Origin: Cercis canadensis
Taxonomy: Eukaryota > Streptophyta > Magnoliopsida > Fabales > Fabaceae
Direction of reading: 5' to 3'
Length of the DNA: 64,000 nt
NCBI GenBank assembly: GCA_003255065.1
Contig: QAOA01008066.1
Coordinates: 63,099-127,098 of the forward strand
A program made the translations under genes and the position numbers. The stretch's first letter is position 1. Every line of letters starts with the position of its first letter. Below the pieces are notes generated by a model. It did not search any database, had not been told where the DNA came from, and saw only the letters and a program-made list of their open reading frames with translations. Positions 1 to 12,000 of the stretch are shown piece by piece.

Positions 1-1386
1 GCTCACAGAATGCTAGAACTTGCTTGATTGTCAGTCGAGGCGAAATCCTAGGCTGCACAATATTTGGGAGATGATTTAGGCTATTTTTGTTTCGTTTGAG
101 CCTTTCTAGCTATCCCTTTTTATGATATTTTATCCCTAGCATACCCCATTGAGCTTAATTTAGCCTGTTTCTTTGTCACCTATACTGATCCTATCCCTTT
201 GTATGATCTTTTGTCTTGAACCTTTCACCTAAAATACATTTTCAGTCTTAAGAGCATCTAGAGCTAAGAAAATTAAGGAGGATTGGTGAAGAAAAGAAAA
301 GGAAGATTTCAATGAACGGCCACCAAAGAATGAAAATTCCAAAGCTACATCCCTGCTGTAAAGAAAACAAAAATATATTTTGCAATGAAAAGAAAAGACA
401 TTTGTGCAAATATTGAAAAGAAACAAAAAGAAAAAGAATGTCTTAGAAAGCATTGAGTATGGAATGTAGTGGCCCAAAAGTAAGAATCCTATTGGTGGAT
501 GGCGAAGTAAAGAAGAAAATAAGTTTGGGAGAGTATCTTTTGTCTTGAACCTTTCACCTAAAATACATTTTCAGTCTTAAAAGCATCTAGAGCTAAGAAA
601 ATTAAGGAGGATTGGTGAAGAAAAGAAAAGGAAGATTTCAATGAATGGCCACCAAAGAATGAAAATTCCAAAGCTACATCCCTGCTGTAAATAAAACAAA
701 AATATATTTTGCAATGAAAAGAAAAGACATTTGTGCAAATATTGAAAAGAAACAAAAAGAAAAAGAATGTCTTAGAAAGCATTGAGTATGGAATGTAATG
801 GCCCAAAAGTAAGAATTCTATTGGTGGATGACGAAGTAAAGAAGAAAATAAGTTTGGGGGAGTTAGAAGTGAAAAGAAAGAAAGGAGCTCTTAAAATTTG
901 CTCTAAACTGAATTTGTGTGATGGGTGAGTTAAGCCATATGTTTATCTATCATCCTACCATTAACCCAACCACACATTACAAGCTTATCAAAAATCCTTT
1001 TGATCCTCAATATTGTGAAATGCCTACATGAGTGGAGATTGACATGAAAAGCAAGCATATGGGGTTCTGAGAGAATAAAAGTGGAGAATATATGTTTATG
1101 AGCTTATTTGCATAATCTGATTTAAGTGAAGAGAGTAGGGTAAGCAAGGGCTATACTTACACACACAGAGGAAATTTTAGTGAGATTGAGATGAGATTGA
1201 CTTTGGGTTGAAATTATACACATTCATGTTATCTTGAAAATTTTCTAGGAGTTGTGCTTAATAGAGATCTTTGAGGCCTGTATGGTTAGTAAATAAATTT
1301 TTCACTTTGTTAATTAGTTGTTGAGTTTAATTTTATTTTTCTTTTTCTTTGCTCGAGGACGAGCAAATGTTAAGTTTTGGGGTATT
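1..1386 (+). mobile_element. Non-coding 3' internal region of an Athila/Tat-like Ty3/gypsy element
   Basis: No convincing coding sequence is visible. Near the right end, at about 1351-1383, lies the motif CTCGAGGACGAGCAAATG followed by AAGTTTTGGGG. In plant Athila/Tat gypsy elements this pair (the 'ctcgaggacgagcaa' box and polypurine tract) directly precedes the 3' LTR, which fits the LTR starting at 1387. The element therefore reads left to right and its coding part lies outside the window. The purine-rich short open frames on the minus strand in the first 800 bases are a by-product of a tandem duplication and are not genes. Confidence 0.6.
208..865. repeat. Two-copy tandem repeat, unit 329 bp
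   Basis: Positions 208-536 and 537-865 are direct adjacent copies offset by 329 bp with only scattered substitutions. Both contain TTTTGTCTTGAACC near the start and AAGTTTGGG near the end. The repeat lies in the non-coding 3' part of the gypsy element. No N lies at the boundary, so unlike the other close duplications in the window this one gives no sign of being an assembly join. Confidence 0.85.
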
Positions 1387-1554
1387 TGTTGAGTGGCTTT
1401 TATATCCACTTTTTAAATATCCTTTACTTAAGTATTTGATTGTTTATTGAGATTAATCATCATATAATGTGATCTTTTATGTTAAATTGTAGGTTTCATA
1501 GGTTAGAATGAAGAATTGAAGAATTGAGAAGTTTTTGGGACAGAATTCAAGAGT

Positions 1555-1790
1555 TGCTGCGCTCAAAACCTAGAGTCGCGGCCCCTGGAGCATGAAACTT
1601 AAAACCAGGACAGCAGCTCAGGGGTGCACCCCTTGAACAGTAGCGCCGCACCCCCTGCATGCGAAAAAATACAGATTTTGGGACAGCAGCTCAGCGCCGC
1701 ACCCCTCAAAATATAGAGGTGCGGCGCCCAAAAAAAGGCAAGAACTAGATTTCTTCCAGCAGCTCAGAGGTGCGGCGCCCGAAGTTAATT
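1555..1790. repeat. GC-rich repeated motif with potential hairpin inside the LTR
   Basis: The segment CAGCAGCTCAG recurs at about 1612, 1684 and 1757, each time followed by sequence rich in GCGCCGCACC or its complement GGTGCGGCGC. Positions 1694-1707 and 1716-1727 form an imperfect inverted repeat (GCGCCGCACC...GGTGCGGCGC) around an 8-nt AT loop. The block is strikingly GC-rich compared with the AT-rich surroundings and lies about 60 bp upstream of the TATA box, in the U3 position. Confidence 0.7.
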
Positions 1791-1841
1791 TTGCAGACGT
1801 GGCTTATTTTCTCATGGGTTTTAGGGCTTTAGAGTGAGGGA

Positions 1842-1849
1842 TATAAATA
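1842..1849 (+). promoter_or_regulatory. TATA box of the gypsy LTR promoter
   Basis: TATAAATA stands about 455 bp into the LTR, downstream of the GC-rich block. The position and orientation fit a retrotransposon U3 promoter. Transcription would start near 1875. Confidence 0.45.
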
Positions 1850-2736
1850 GGAAACTAGGGAATTAGAAAGGGGCTCGTTCTTAGACACTTTTGGAGGCAC
1901 AAAGGAGGTAAGGGAAGGATTGAAGGGAGGAGATGCAAGGCTGATTTGACCTTCAAACCAGAGTTTTTCCTCTTTTACCTTTGAATCATGTCTCAATTTT
2001 ATTCTTTCTTGTTCTCTTCATCTAGTATGAACTAATTCTCTTATCTAGGGTACGATGTAGCCTAATTAGGACCAGCTGTAGTTTCTTATGAAGTTAATTC
2101 CATTATTTATCTCTTAAATTTGAGCGTTTATCTCTTCTCTTAATGCTTCTGATTGTCTGGCCAATAATTAGATGAATTGTTAATCACAATGAGACCGGAA
2201 GGAGAGTTGTGTGTCAAGTTCCTTGGGGTAAATGCCATGAGTTACATGGAGGATAGGAATATACCTCTATGGCTCATGTAATCAGTTAAAAAGATCCACA
2301 AAACTAAATGAATTCATAATTATTGTAACTCGTATAGGGATATACAGTGTTAGTAGTTAAGGGATATTTACACTAGACCTTGGGAGAGGCTAGTGAATAA
2401 ATTAGGGAATCTTGATTAGCAAATAGGAAGATAAATTGGAGTTAATGGAATATGGAATGAAAGCTGGGAGTAATTATGGTGAAGTCGGAACCCTAGGTGC
2501 TTCTCTCTTGCTGAATCTATAATTTTTCTGGTTTAATTTGCAATTTTTCTGGTTTACATTGTGTTCATTCTATTTTTAGTTGTTTCATTGAAATATCTTC
2601 TTATCGATTGATTAGATAAAGTTAAGGTTAACCCTATTTCGGTAGTTGGTACATTAGTCCTCGTGGGAACGATAAATTGATCTCATTTTATTACTTGCAA
2701 ACGACAACGTACACTTGCGTTGGAATTTTCACAACA

Positions 2737-5700
2737 GTAAGCAACCTGAGGAGCTTTCTCTCAATCAACTGGTCAAGGCAACTAACCAAGTATATGAGCT
2801 CTATAGCATATGGTTGTGCCAAACCCAAGAGACACCAGCCCCATCACTTCACGAGGACTTGGAATCTCTAGTGCAGCAATACAGCACCATCTTCACTGAA
2901 CCACAGCAGTTCCCTCCGCAACGCCATCTTAAACACCATATTCTAATCCTTAGCCACCTCCCACCAGTGAACATACGACCATACCGGTATTCTTACCACC
3001 AGAAGAATGAAATTGAAGCACAGGTCGCCGCCATGTTACAGCAAGGGCTTATTCAGCATAGCTCTAGTCCATACTCATCACCAGTACTGTTGGTCAAGAA
3101 AAAAAAATGGCACTTGGCGATTTTGCATTGACTATAGGGCTCTAAATGAAGTCACCGTTAAAGATCGTTTCCCCATCCCTACCGTGGAAGATATGCTAGA
3201 TGAGCTCTATGGGGCCAAATTCTTCTCCAAGCTAAACTTACGTGCTGGATACCACCAAATTCGGGTTCATCCCAATGACATACACAAGACGGCCTTTCGA
3301 ACTCACAATGGCCACTACAAATACCTTGTCATGCCTTTCGGGTTATGTAACGCTCCTGCTACATTTTAGAGTATAATGAATAACGTATTTGCTTCCTATT
3401 TATGCAAGTTTGTGCTTGTCTTCTTTGATGATATATTGGTGTATAGCACTTCTTGGGAGGATCATCTTGCCCATGTAGCACTCACATTGCAGACACTCAC
3501 CAAGCATGAGTTCTTTGCCAAACGATCCAAATGCACCTTCGGCCAAACCGAAATGGAGTACCTTGGGCACATCGTCTCTGCCGACGGAGTAAAGGTTGAT
3601 CACAGTAAGATTGTCGCCATCCGAGCTTGGCCTCAACCCACCACCATCACACACTTGCGTGGGTTCTTAGGCTTGACAGGTTACTACCGTAAGTTTGTCC
3701 ACAAGTATGGCGTCATTGCAGCACCCTTAACCGCCTTGCTTAAAAAGGGAAAATTTCAGTGGACGGATGCCGCCGCCAAAGCCTTCAAGGACTTGAAAAC
3801 CGCACTCACCACCACACCTGTACTAGCCATGCCAAACTTTAATGAGCCATTCACAGTCGAGACAGATGCATGTGATTCAGGTATCGGCGCTATCCTTTCT
3901 CAGCAAGGTAGACCGATAGCCTTCCTTAGTAAGGCATTGGGACCTAAGAATAGAGCACAATCCACCTATGTGAAAGAAATGATGGCCATCCTTGAAGCCA
4001 TCCGAGTGTGGCGCCCATACCTCTCCTGCCATCGCTTCATCATCCTCAAAGACCAACGAAGCCTCCGACACATGCTAGAACAGCGCATCCTTACACCAGA
4101 ACAACAAAAATGGGTCACCAAACTACTGGGTCTAGAATATGAGATTCGATATCGCGCGGGTAGTGATAATAATGCCGCAGATGCCTTATCACGCCACCCA
4201 CAACCACCGGAAATCATGGCAGTATCTCAACCCCGGTTCACTATCATATACCAGATTCGCAAGTTGAACGAAGATAATGACTATCTCTTGCAATGGCGCC
4301 AACGAACCCAAAGTGGCAAGCCAGCCTCACGCCCCTTTCATTTCCAACATGGGGTCCTCTGGTATAAAGGTCGCTTAGTGTTACCCCCAAACCACCCACT
4401 AACGCAACAAGTCATTGAGGAATATCACGGGTCTGTCATAGGAGGACATGCGGGTGAATGGCGTATGTACCAGCGAGTGAAGCGAGATTACTTTTGGGAT
4501 GGCATGCGCAAATCCATTCATCACTTCGTCACTGCTTGCGAAGTATGCTAGCCCAACAAGAGTGATCACCGAAGTCCGGCAGGGTTGTTACAACCTCTGA
4601 ATGTGCCCAACCAGATTTGGGAGGAAGTTAGCATGGATTTTATTGAAGGATTACCAAGGTCCATGGGGAAGGATGTCATATTCGTGGTGGTCGACCGCTT
4701 GAGTAAATATAGCCACTTCATGACATTGACGCACCCTCACACAGCTAGGAAAGTAGCAGAAACCTTCATCGAAGGGGTGGTGAAACTCCATGGATTACCA
4801 CAAGCCATCGTGAGTGATAGAGACCCAGTATTTCTCTCATCTTTTTGGACAGAGTATTTCTGCCTTCAAGGCACCAAGCATAAAACCAGAACCTCATACC
4901 ACCCTTGAACTGATGGCCAAACCGAGGTGGTGAATCGGTGTGTCGAGCAATATCTTCGTTGTTTCGTGAGTCAACACCCCTTAGCATGGGTCAAGTTCCT
5001 ACCATGGGCAGAGTACTGGTACAATACAAATTGGCATGAATCCACCAAAAGGACACCATTTGAGGTGGTTTATGGCCGTTTACCTCCAAGGATAATCCAC
5101 TACCAGTTCGGTGGCACTGCAGTAGGAGAAGTAGAAAAGGACTTAGAGGACCGTGATCAAGTATTGCAACGCCTTAAAGAACAACTAGAGGTAGCTCGCA
5201 ACAAAATGAGGCAGGAAGCAAATAAACATCGACGGGATGTAGAGTTTGAAGTTGGGCAATGGGTGTTTCTGAAGTTGCACCCTTTTAGACAAACCTCAGT
5301 GTTCCGTCGAGCTTACCGAAAACTCACCAGCAAGTTTGATGGGCCTTACAAAATTACAGAACGAGTAGGCAAGGTTGCTTATCGGTTAGCACTGCCTGAG
5401 GGATCCCGTGTCCATCCAGTGTTCCATGTATCCTTGCTCAAAGCTCACGTCAGCAATGGAGACGTACCAGCAAAGACCATTCATTTACCTATCAATGACA
5501 GTGGCTCACTTTCATTACAGCCAGAGCACATCATTCAGTTTCGCAATGTGCAGCATGGGACACGTACGGTGCAAGAAGCCTTAGTCAAGTGGAGGCAGCT
5601 ATCTCCTGATGAAGCCACGTGGGAGCTAGCTTCAATCATGCAGCACCAGTTTCCTGATCTTATCCTTGAGGACAAGGATGTTCACCAAGAAGGGAGGAAT

Positions 5701-5754
5701 GATACGCACCGTGTTAGTACTAGAGTTAAGAAACCTAACTCTAAATATCTATAA
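2737..5754 (+). pseudogene. Chromoviral Ty3/gypsy pol polyprotein (RT-RNase H-integrase-chromodomain), broken
   Basis: This is a retrotransposon polyprotein remnant. Domains in order are: RT ([10 protein letters not shown] near 3125; FFDDILVYS near 3425 in the catalytic YxDD place); RNase H (TDACDSGIGAIL near 3866); integrase with an HHCC zinc region (HGSVIGGHAG to CEVC, 4426-4548) and a core beginning at MDFIEGLP near 4633; and a C-terminal chromodomain (VKWRQLSPDEATWE near 5587), which places it among chromoviruses, perhaps Reina-like. It lacks gag and protease because the left side is cut by the LTR ending at 2736. Breaks are one frameshift in an A9 run at 3099-3107 and stops at 3367-3369 (TAG), 4549-4551 (TAG) and 4906-4908 (TGA), all where glutamine is expected. 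Confidence 0.9.
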
Positions 5755-5949
5755 ATAAGTTCTCTAAAGGTTGAGATAGAGTGAGATGCTAGTAGGACTT
5801 TGGGTAAAGGGAGGACTCTTGTAGTAGAGAACTCTAGCAGGTGGGTCTATATAGGACTCTAGTAGGTGGGTCTATATAAGGACCTCGTATGTACTAATGA
5901 AAGCAATCAATAAAGCATCCTTTTAGTAGCATTATTCTGGTACATACCA
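5711..5949 (+). mobile_element. Possible short 3' LTR of the chromoviral element
   Basis: TGTTAGTACTAG at 5711, inside the end of the polyprotein, and CATACCA at about 5943-5949 could delimit a short LTR, as is usual for Reina-type elements whose coding region runs into the LTR. It contains a 25-bp direct repeat (5831-5855 and 5856-5880), each copy ending in a TATATA-type box. No second LTR is available for comparison, so the borders are inferred. Confidence 0.35.
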
Positions 5950-5966
5950 GAATTGCATAGATACTT

Positions 5967-6668
5967 AGTGTGGATGACGGTAGGAGTTTCTTGCACTGGT
6001 TTGATGAGGTTGTGCAGCGTTGGGATGAGAATAAGTCATCTCTCTTTACTCTTGTCTGCTACCGTCTTTGGGCTAGAAGAAATGAGGTACGCCTGGAAAA
6101 TCAGTGGGTCCCCTTCTTAACATTTGGTCTTCAGCTATTTGGTTATGGAATGAGTTAAAACCATAATTCTCCTATGCAGCCAACACCTCCAGAGCTAATG
6201 TAGCTAAGTGGGAAAAACCATCGGGGACATGTTTTAAATTAAATTCTGAGGCTGCCTTGGGATCATATGGTAAGGGTGGCATTGGTGGGGTGATACGTGA
6301 CAGCAATGGTGCCTTTGTGGTGGCCTGGGCAATGCCCCCACTTGAAGGACTAGTCAATGTTGATTTTATGGAAGCAATAGCTTATTGTGAAGGTATCCGC
6401 TTAGCATTGAAGTGGAATATGATGGATTTGTGTATTGAAGGTGATGCTTTAGGTGTAATATAGGCTCTTGGGAATTACTTTAGCGAGCTATCTGCCATTG
6501 GGATTATTCTGGAAGATATTCATGCTTATTGTACTAACATTCAAAATTGGGATTTTAGGTGTGTTCATAGGGAGAAAATCAGGTTACTCATAGATTGGCC
6601 TCTTATGGGAAGGCCTCTAGTTCTCTTGTTTGCTGATTCAATGAACCACCGCCATTTATTTTTGATGT
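5967..6668 (+). pseudogene. LINE-type C-terminal remnant: short helical segment plus plant RNase H-like domain
   Basis: The first part (about 5970-6110) encodes WFDEVVQRWDENKS and LWARRNEVRLE, as found just before the RNase H domain of plant L1-type polyproteins and related RVT_3 proteins. The second (about 6180-6660) encodes KWEKPSGTCFKLNSEAA, GGIGGVIRDSNGAFVVAWA and MEAIAYCEGIRLAL, a recognisable RNase H fold (RVT_3). The usual KxNxDA aspartate is glutamate here, and the usual AEA motif is changed. A TAG at 6461-6463 replaces the expected glutamine of the VxQAL motif, and the two parts are not in one frame. It is a dead remnant. Confidence 0.75.
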
Positions 6669-6740
6669 TCTTCTTGTAGATGCTTAATGAAAGCTTCATT
6701 ACATATAAAATAAATAAATAAAATTATACGGTTTATTTTA

Positions 6741-6998
6741 GGATAAAATATATTTTTGATTCTTGAATTATTAGTTAACTGTCAATTTAATCCATGATTT
6801 ATTTTTTGTGTCACTTTAATTCTTGTATTATCATTCTATCAATTAAATTGGTTCTCCCTTCAGCCAAATTAATTATTCTGTTAAGACTAATTTGGCCAAT
6901 GAAATGATAATTCGGAAACTGAAATGGGACAAAAAATAAATTAAGGATTAAAATAATAATTAACCAATAATTCAAGGACCATAAAAGTATTTTACTAA
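6741..6998. mobile_element. Foldback MITE of MULE type, about 258 bp
   Basis: The left 80 bp (from GGATAAAATATATTTTTG) and the right 80 bp (ending CATAAAAGTATTTTACTAA) are inverted copies containing TTGAATTATTrGTTAA and ATTTATTTTTTGT. The nine bases TTTATTTTA occur at 6732-6740 and 6999-7007 and would be a 9-bp target duplication, although in AT-rich DNA this is weaker evidence than usual. There is no coding capacity. The flanking 7008-7122 shows nothing recognisable. Confidence 0.65.
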
Positions 6999-7122
6999 TT
7001 TATTTTACTTAATAAATTTATGGAACCTACAAAATATCCAGCCTAGATAACAAGTGGTATCCATAACATAGGCGTAAAGATGAAATTGGTTGTGTATTTT
7101 GTAGATCCCACAAATCAGTTAA

Positions 7123-7776
7123 TTAAAATAAATGGCATAGGATCATCGGGGTGTTCAGCCAGAAGCCGAGCTCTTTCAGCTTCATTTTCAACAGTATGAC
7201 TCTAAGCTGTATTGCTTTGAGTCTCTCCTTTCCATCCATTTTATAACCTGTACAGCATGTTGCCAATACTGCCCTACCGACACCAAGATTAAGTGTATAA
7301 AAACCATTCCCATGAAGTAGTACAAGTAAAACACAAGAACCAATAGAAACTAAATCTGGGCGTTCCTCCATTTCCTGCTCGACCATGTATAGGAACTCAT
7401 TCTCAACTTGGTTAAGAGCATGTTGGAGGCTATCAAGAACTCCTTGTGAAAAAGATTTATAGGATGCTTCTACCTTAGAGGATGGACTACCCTTGGCAAA
7501 ACAGCCAATATAAGAATTGTTGTTTCCCTCTAATCTTGATAGAGATCGTTCTTCTCTATCATCCAAATTATACTGGAAGGATCTGTCCAAACCGATATTG
7601 TTGGAAGTTTGAATGGAATCTGGCTCCAATGCCCAATCTAACATATTAGAACAAGATATGGTGGTGTCATAAAAGGTACTAGCTAGAAAGTCAGCTGCAT
7701 CTCTCCCATTAAAGCCATCATAAATTGCACAAAAGAGCTACCCATTTTCTTCAGAGCAAACTACTTGAACTCTATC
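7123..7776 (-). pseudogene. PP2C phosphatase pseudogene (POLTERGEIST/PLL type), 3' part
   Basis: In functional form this family is a plant PP2C Ser/Thr phosphatase of the POL/PLL clade, which acts in meristem signalling. Reading leftward one sees AGEDRVQVVCSEENG (completed across the copia insertion), FCAIYDGFNGRDAADFLA (the metal-binding DG motif), MEERPDLVSIGSCVL and LNLGVGRAVLATC (normally LNLGDSRAVLA, so DS is changed to VG). Breaks are TAG at 7738-7740 for an expected Trp (TGG to TAG) and a frameshift near 7190, after which HTVENEAERARLLAEHPDDP continues in another frame. It stops at about 7123, lacking the C-terminal half of the catalytic domain. The 5' part is at 16053-16500, beyond the copia element. 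Confidence 0.85.
7772..7776. repeat. Target-site duplication of copia element, left copy
   Basis: CTATC directly precedes the left LTR and matches CTATC at 16053-16057 directly after the right LTR. Removing the element and one copy restores the PP2C reading frame (GAAGEDRVQVV). Confidence 0.9.
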
Positions 7777-8465
7777 TGTTGTTCCCAAGCCTACAAAATA
7801 GAAAATAAAATATAAATAATAACAATAGGTTAGAGAAAATTAGAGATGTGACACCAAGATGAGGGACATGTATCTCGCTTTCTTTAAGACAATTCACGCC
7901 TCTTGCAAGTGATTTTTAGTATATCTACTAGGTACAGCGAGTTTTAGACGCATTGCCTCCAGGATACAACAACCTAGTAGCCACACTGTTTATCCTCCAA
8001 TATTCTGCACAAATAGGAGGAAATAACTTTCTCCAACACCTTTCTCTACCCAAGTGTTTATTCACACAATATAAGCAAATAATATGCACACACTACAATT
8101 AGGTTGCTCTTACAAATGTATCTTATCATACCAATTGTATAACCACATACACATATATATAGTGTTATGAATCACCTTTCCAAATTCTAGCTGTTGGCCA
8201 CAATTAAATAAATATTATAAGCTTTTAAAACAAAGAATCAAAGAACAAATAAAACAGCCAATTAAAAGCCAAAACCATTCAGCCAATCAAAGCACTTCAA
8301 AGCATTTTATAATGCAGTTACAAAGCCATAACCAAATGGTTTTTAAGGCTAATAACAAATGCCTTTAAACACAATAAACATATAGAGAAGAGAAGTTGTA
8401 ACATATATAACCGTTGGGGCATTAAACATATAATATAAATATTTATTTTTAATAAAATACCAACA
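7777..8465 (-). repeat. Copia 3' LTR (689 bp)
   Basis: Runs from TGTTGTTCCCAAGCC to AAATACCAACA on the plus strand. It pairs with 15367-16052. Differences are a modest number of substitutions and small indels, indicating an insertion old enough for the LTRs to have diverged by a few percent. Confidence 0.9.
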
Positions 8466-9033
8466 ATCCCTCACTTATTTTATAAAAAAAAACACAAAAC
8501 ACAAACATGTAGACACTTGGGTAGAGACAGACTATTATCTATAATAGAGGTAAAATTGCCTTGAACCTCTACTTGGTAAAAATATATATACTTGTTCCAG
8601 AGCCAGTAGTGGTCTATTGCCTTGAACTATGACTGCTTAAGGGAGACAATATATATATCTTACACATAATAATCCAAGTGCAATATAGAGCCCTAAGCCC
8701 GCACATTAAACCGGCCTTTGTGCATTATCTTGGTTTCATGAGTATTATTCGAGAATTAAGCCCTTATTCTCATAGAAGCGGCCTCATTTCACAATACTCA
8801 TATAGGTGAATATGTCAAGGGTGCTCTTGTCATATTGTGACACCCCACTCTTAAGAGCTACAAAATTCATTAAGAGTTTTATAAAACTCATCTTCCATTA
8901 TTTTGCAAGATAGATACACCTACACCTTAGGGATGATTTATAAGAAGAATATTCTCTTAAATATATGGTGTATCCCACACTCATGACTTACTCTATGATT
9001 TGTTTTTCCCTTTGATCTTAGTTCTTAGGATCT
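8466..9033 (-). other. Copia 3' untranslated region
   Basis: This stretch between the RNase H domain and the 3' LTR has no open frame of note. It carries several short imperfect repeats such as GCCTTGAACC/GCCTTGAACT near 8550 and 8617. Its left end is the polypurine tract. Confidence 0.6.
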
Positions 9034-12000
9034 CTAATCACTAGGTAAGGTATCATCATAAGCAGTATGATTTTCTTTGGGCTTCAACCCCATTCCTCTT
9101 AATGTATTCCAAACCTTTTCTCTATTTACAGATTTTGTTAACGGATCTGCAAGATTATTCACTGATCTTACATAACTCACATGTATGGTACCATTATTTA
9201 TGTAAGTTCTCACAATATTACGTTTCCTTCTTATAAGTTTGGATATACTGTTATAGTAATGGTTTTGTACTCTACCAATAACAACAGTACTATCACAATG
9301 TATCAATATAGGTGGTATTGATTTTTTCCAAACAAGAATTTCATATAGTAAATCTCTCAACTAGCTAGCCTCACCACTAGCTACTGCTGGAGCAATAAGC
9401 TCAACTTCCATGGTTGAGTTTGCAATTCTTTATTGTTTCTTAGATTTTCAACAAATTACACAACTACCCAAAGTAAATATGTAACCAGAAGTACAAAGAG
9501 AGTCACCAGATGTTTTGTAATCAGCATCAACATAAGCTTCAACCACAACTGGATATCTTTTATAAAATAAACCATAAGTTTTAGTACCACACAAATATCT
9601 CATAACATGGTCAACTTCATGCCAATGTTCTATACTTGGTTTACTAGTAAATCTACCAAGTAATCCAACTGCAAATGCAATATCAGGCCTTGTACAATCA
9701 GTTAAATAATAAAGACTCCCAATAATGCTAGCATATTCCTCGTCTCACAATGAATCTATTCTTCGAAGTAGGATATAAACTAACATAACAGATAAAAGAG
9801 TTAGGACATGCTTAGTATTATTATAACCAAATTCGTTCAAAACTTTCTCTACATAATGAGATTGATCAAGAAAAATTTCATCATGCATTCTAGTGATTCT
9901 CATGCCAAGAATAACATTTGCTCCACCAAGATCTTTCATGCTAAAATTATTATGAAGCAAATTTTTAGTACCTTTTATAATAGATAAGCTTGTACCAAAA
10001 ATTAACAAATCATCCACATACAAGCTTATAATAACATGAGAATTATCAACGTTTTTGAAATACAAACATTTATCACATTCCTTAGATTTAAAACCATTTT
10101 CAAGCATACACAAATCAAATTTCTCATATCATTGCTTAAGAGCTTGTTTAAGTCCATACAAAGACTTAACCAATCTGTATACCTTATTCTCTTGGCCTTT
10201 CACAACAAAACCTTCAAGTTGTTGCATATATATCTCTTCATCTATATCTCCATTGAAAAAAGTTGTCTTTACATTCATTTGATGAATATACATTTTATGA
10301 ATAGCAGCAATAATAATCAACAATCTAATGGATGTAATTCTAGCAACAGGAGAAAAAGTATCAAAGAAATCTAAATCTTCTTTTTGAATAAAACCCTTAG
10401 CCACCAACCTAGCTTTGTATTTTTCTATAGTACCATCAGGTTTCAACTTTTTCCTTAAAATCCATTTACAACCAATAGCTACACAACCAAGAGGCACATA
10501 AACTAATTTCCATGTTCTATTAGACACAAGAGATTCCATTTCATCATTTATTGCTTCTTTCTAAAAAATAGAATCATGTGATGCTAAAGCTTCTTGCAAA
10601 GAACTTAGAGTATCCTCCACATTATAAATTATATAATCAAGACCAAAATATTTTTTCACTCTATCTCTTTTACTCCTTCTAGGCTCTATTTCAAAATTTC
10701 TTTCAACTTGTAAAGAAGTAGAAGGTGTAGAAGATTGAGGTTCGTTTTCATTTAAAAACCCTTGACCCCCACTATTTTTAAAATTAAAAGGAAATTTATT
10801 TTCATGATAAATAGCATCACTTGATTCTATAATCATATTGTGTTCAAGATCAAAAAATCTATATGTTGTACTATTCAAGTATAACCAACAAAAGCACAAG
10901 TAGAAGCTTGAGCACCCAATTTAGATCTTTTCGGATCTACAATCCTCACATAGGCTAAACAGTCCCAAACTTTAAAATAACTCAGACTAGGCTTATGCCC
11001 TTTCTATAACTCAAAAAGAGTTTTAAAAAGCTGTTTGTGAGAAATACGGTTAAGAACATAACAGGCAGTCAAAATAGCTTTACCCCAAAAACTATATGGA
11101 GCACTTGAATGTAAGAGCATAGAATTCATAAGATTAATAAGAGTTCTAATTTTTACGTTCAACAATTCCATTAGAGATAGGTGAATAAGGAGGAGTAACT
11201 TCATGAATAATTCCTAAACTTTGAATAAAATTATTCAATTCATTTGATTCATACTCTCTTCCTCTATCACTTCGAAAACACTTTATTTTCTTTTCAAATT
11301 GATTTTCAACTTCATTTAGAAAAAAATTTTAATTTCTCAAAACACCATCAAATTCATATCAGTATGAATCAAGTCCAAAAATTCAGAATCTCTCATAACA
11401 CTCTTGTGAGACCCTCTTGTGATTTTTTGACATACTACAAAAATCACATTTTTCAAAATCTTTGCTCAGTTTAGGAATTAATCATAAGTTACTCATCCTT
11501 TGCACATATTTGCTATTTATATGACATAAACGCCCATGCCAAAAATTAAAAGAAGAAAGCATATAAACAGAACTTGAAGACATATTATTCATGTCAACAT
11601 TCAATTTGAACATACCATCACTAGCATACCCTTTGCCCACAAACATTCCATTCTTAGTAATTACATATTGATTAGATTCAATAGTTTGTTTGAAGTCAGC
11701 CTTATTGAGGAGATAAGAAGACATAAGATTCTTCTTCATTTGGGGGGTATAAAGTACATTATTGAGAGTGAGAATACGCCCAGAAATAAAACTCAATTCC
11801 ACATCACCTTCACCCAAAATTTTAGTAGTATGGGCATCACCAAACATTATTTCCTTGGGATTTTCATAAGGTTTGTACACCTTGAACCAATATTTTTCAA
11901 AACAAATGTGCCTAGTAGCACTAGAATCAGCCCACCAACCCTTAGACCCTTCAAGCATGTTAACTTCAGTAATCATAGCCATAAGTGGCTCTTCGGTAAT

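Larger units (their letters stand above)
1387..2736 (+). mobile_element. 3' LTR of the Athila/Tat-like gypsy element
   Basis: The LTR is bounded by TGTTG at 1387 and CAACA at 2732-2736, a 5-bp inverted terminus, and is about 1350 bp long. It follows a polypurine tract. The last 100 bases contain GTCCTCGTGGGAACGATAAA and ACTTGCAAACGACAACG, the usual sequence context at the end of Athila/Tat LTRs. A TATA box lies at 1842-1849. Immediately after 2736 the sequence changes to an unrelated gypsy pol, so the element seems to have inserted into that older copy. The other LTR is not in the window, so the target duplication could not be checked. Confidence 0.65.

Noticed and set aside
229-806. Two near-identical 82-residue open frames on the minus strand (229-477 and 558-806)
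   Set aside because: They are the complement of a purine-rich tandem duplication in the gypsy 3' region, show no domain and no start context, and exist twice only because the DNA is duplicated.
10036-10374. Plus-strand ORFs in the copia region (10036-10374, 10055-10282, 11668-12081 and duplicates)
   Set aside because: They are antisense shadows of RT and protease coding sequence on the minus strand.
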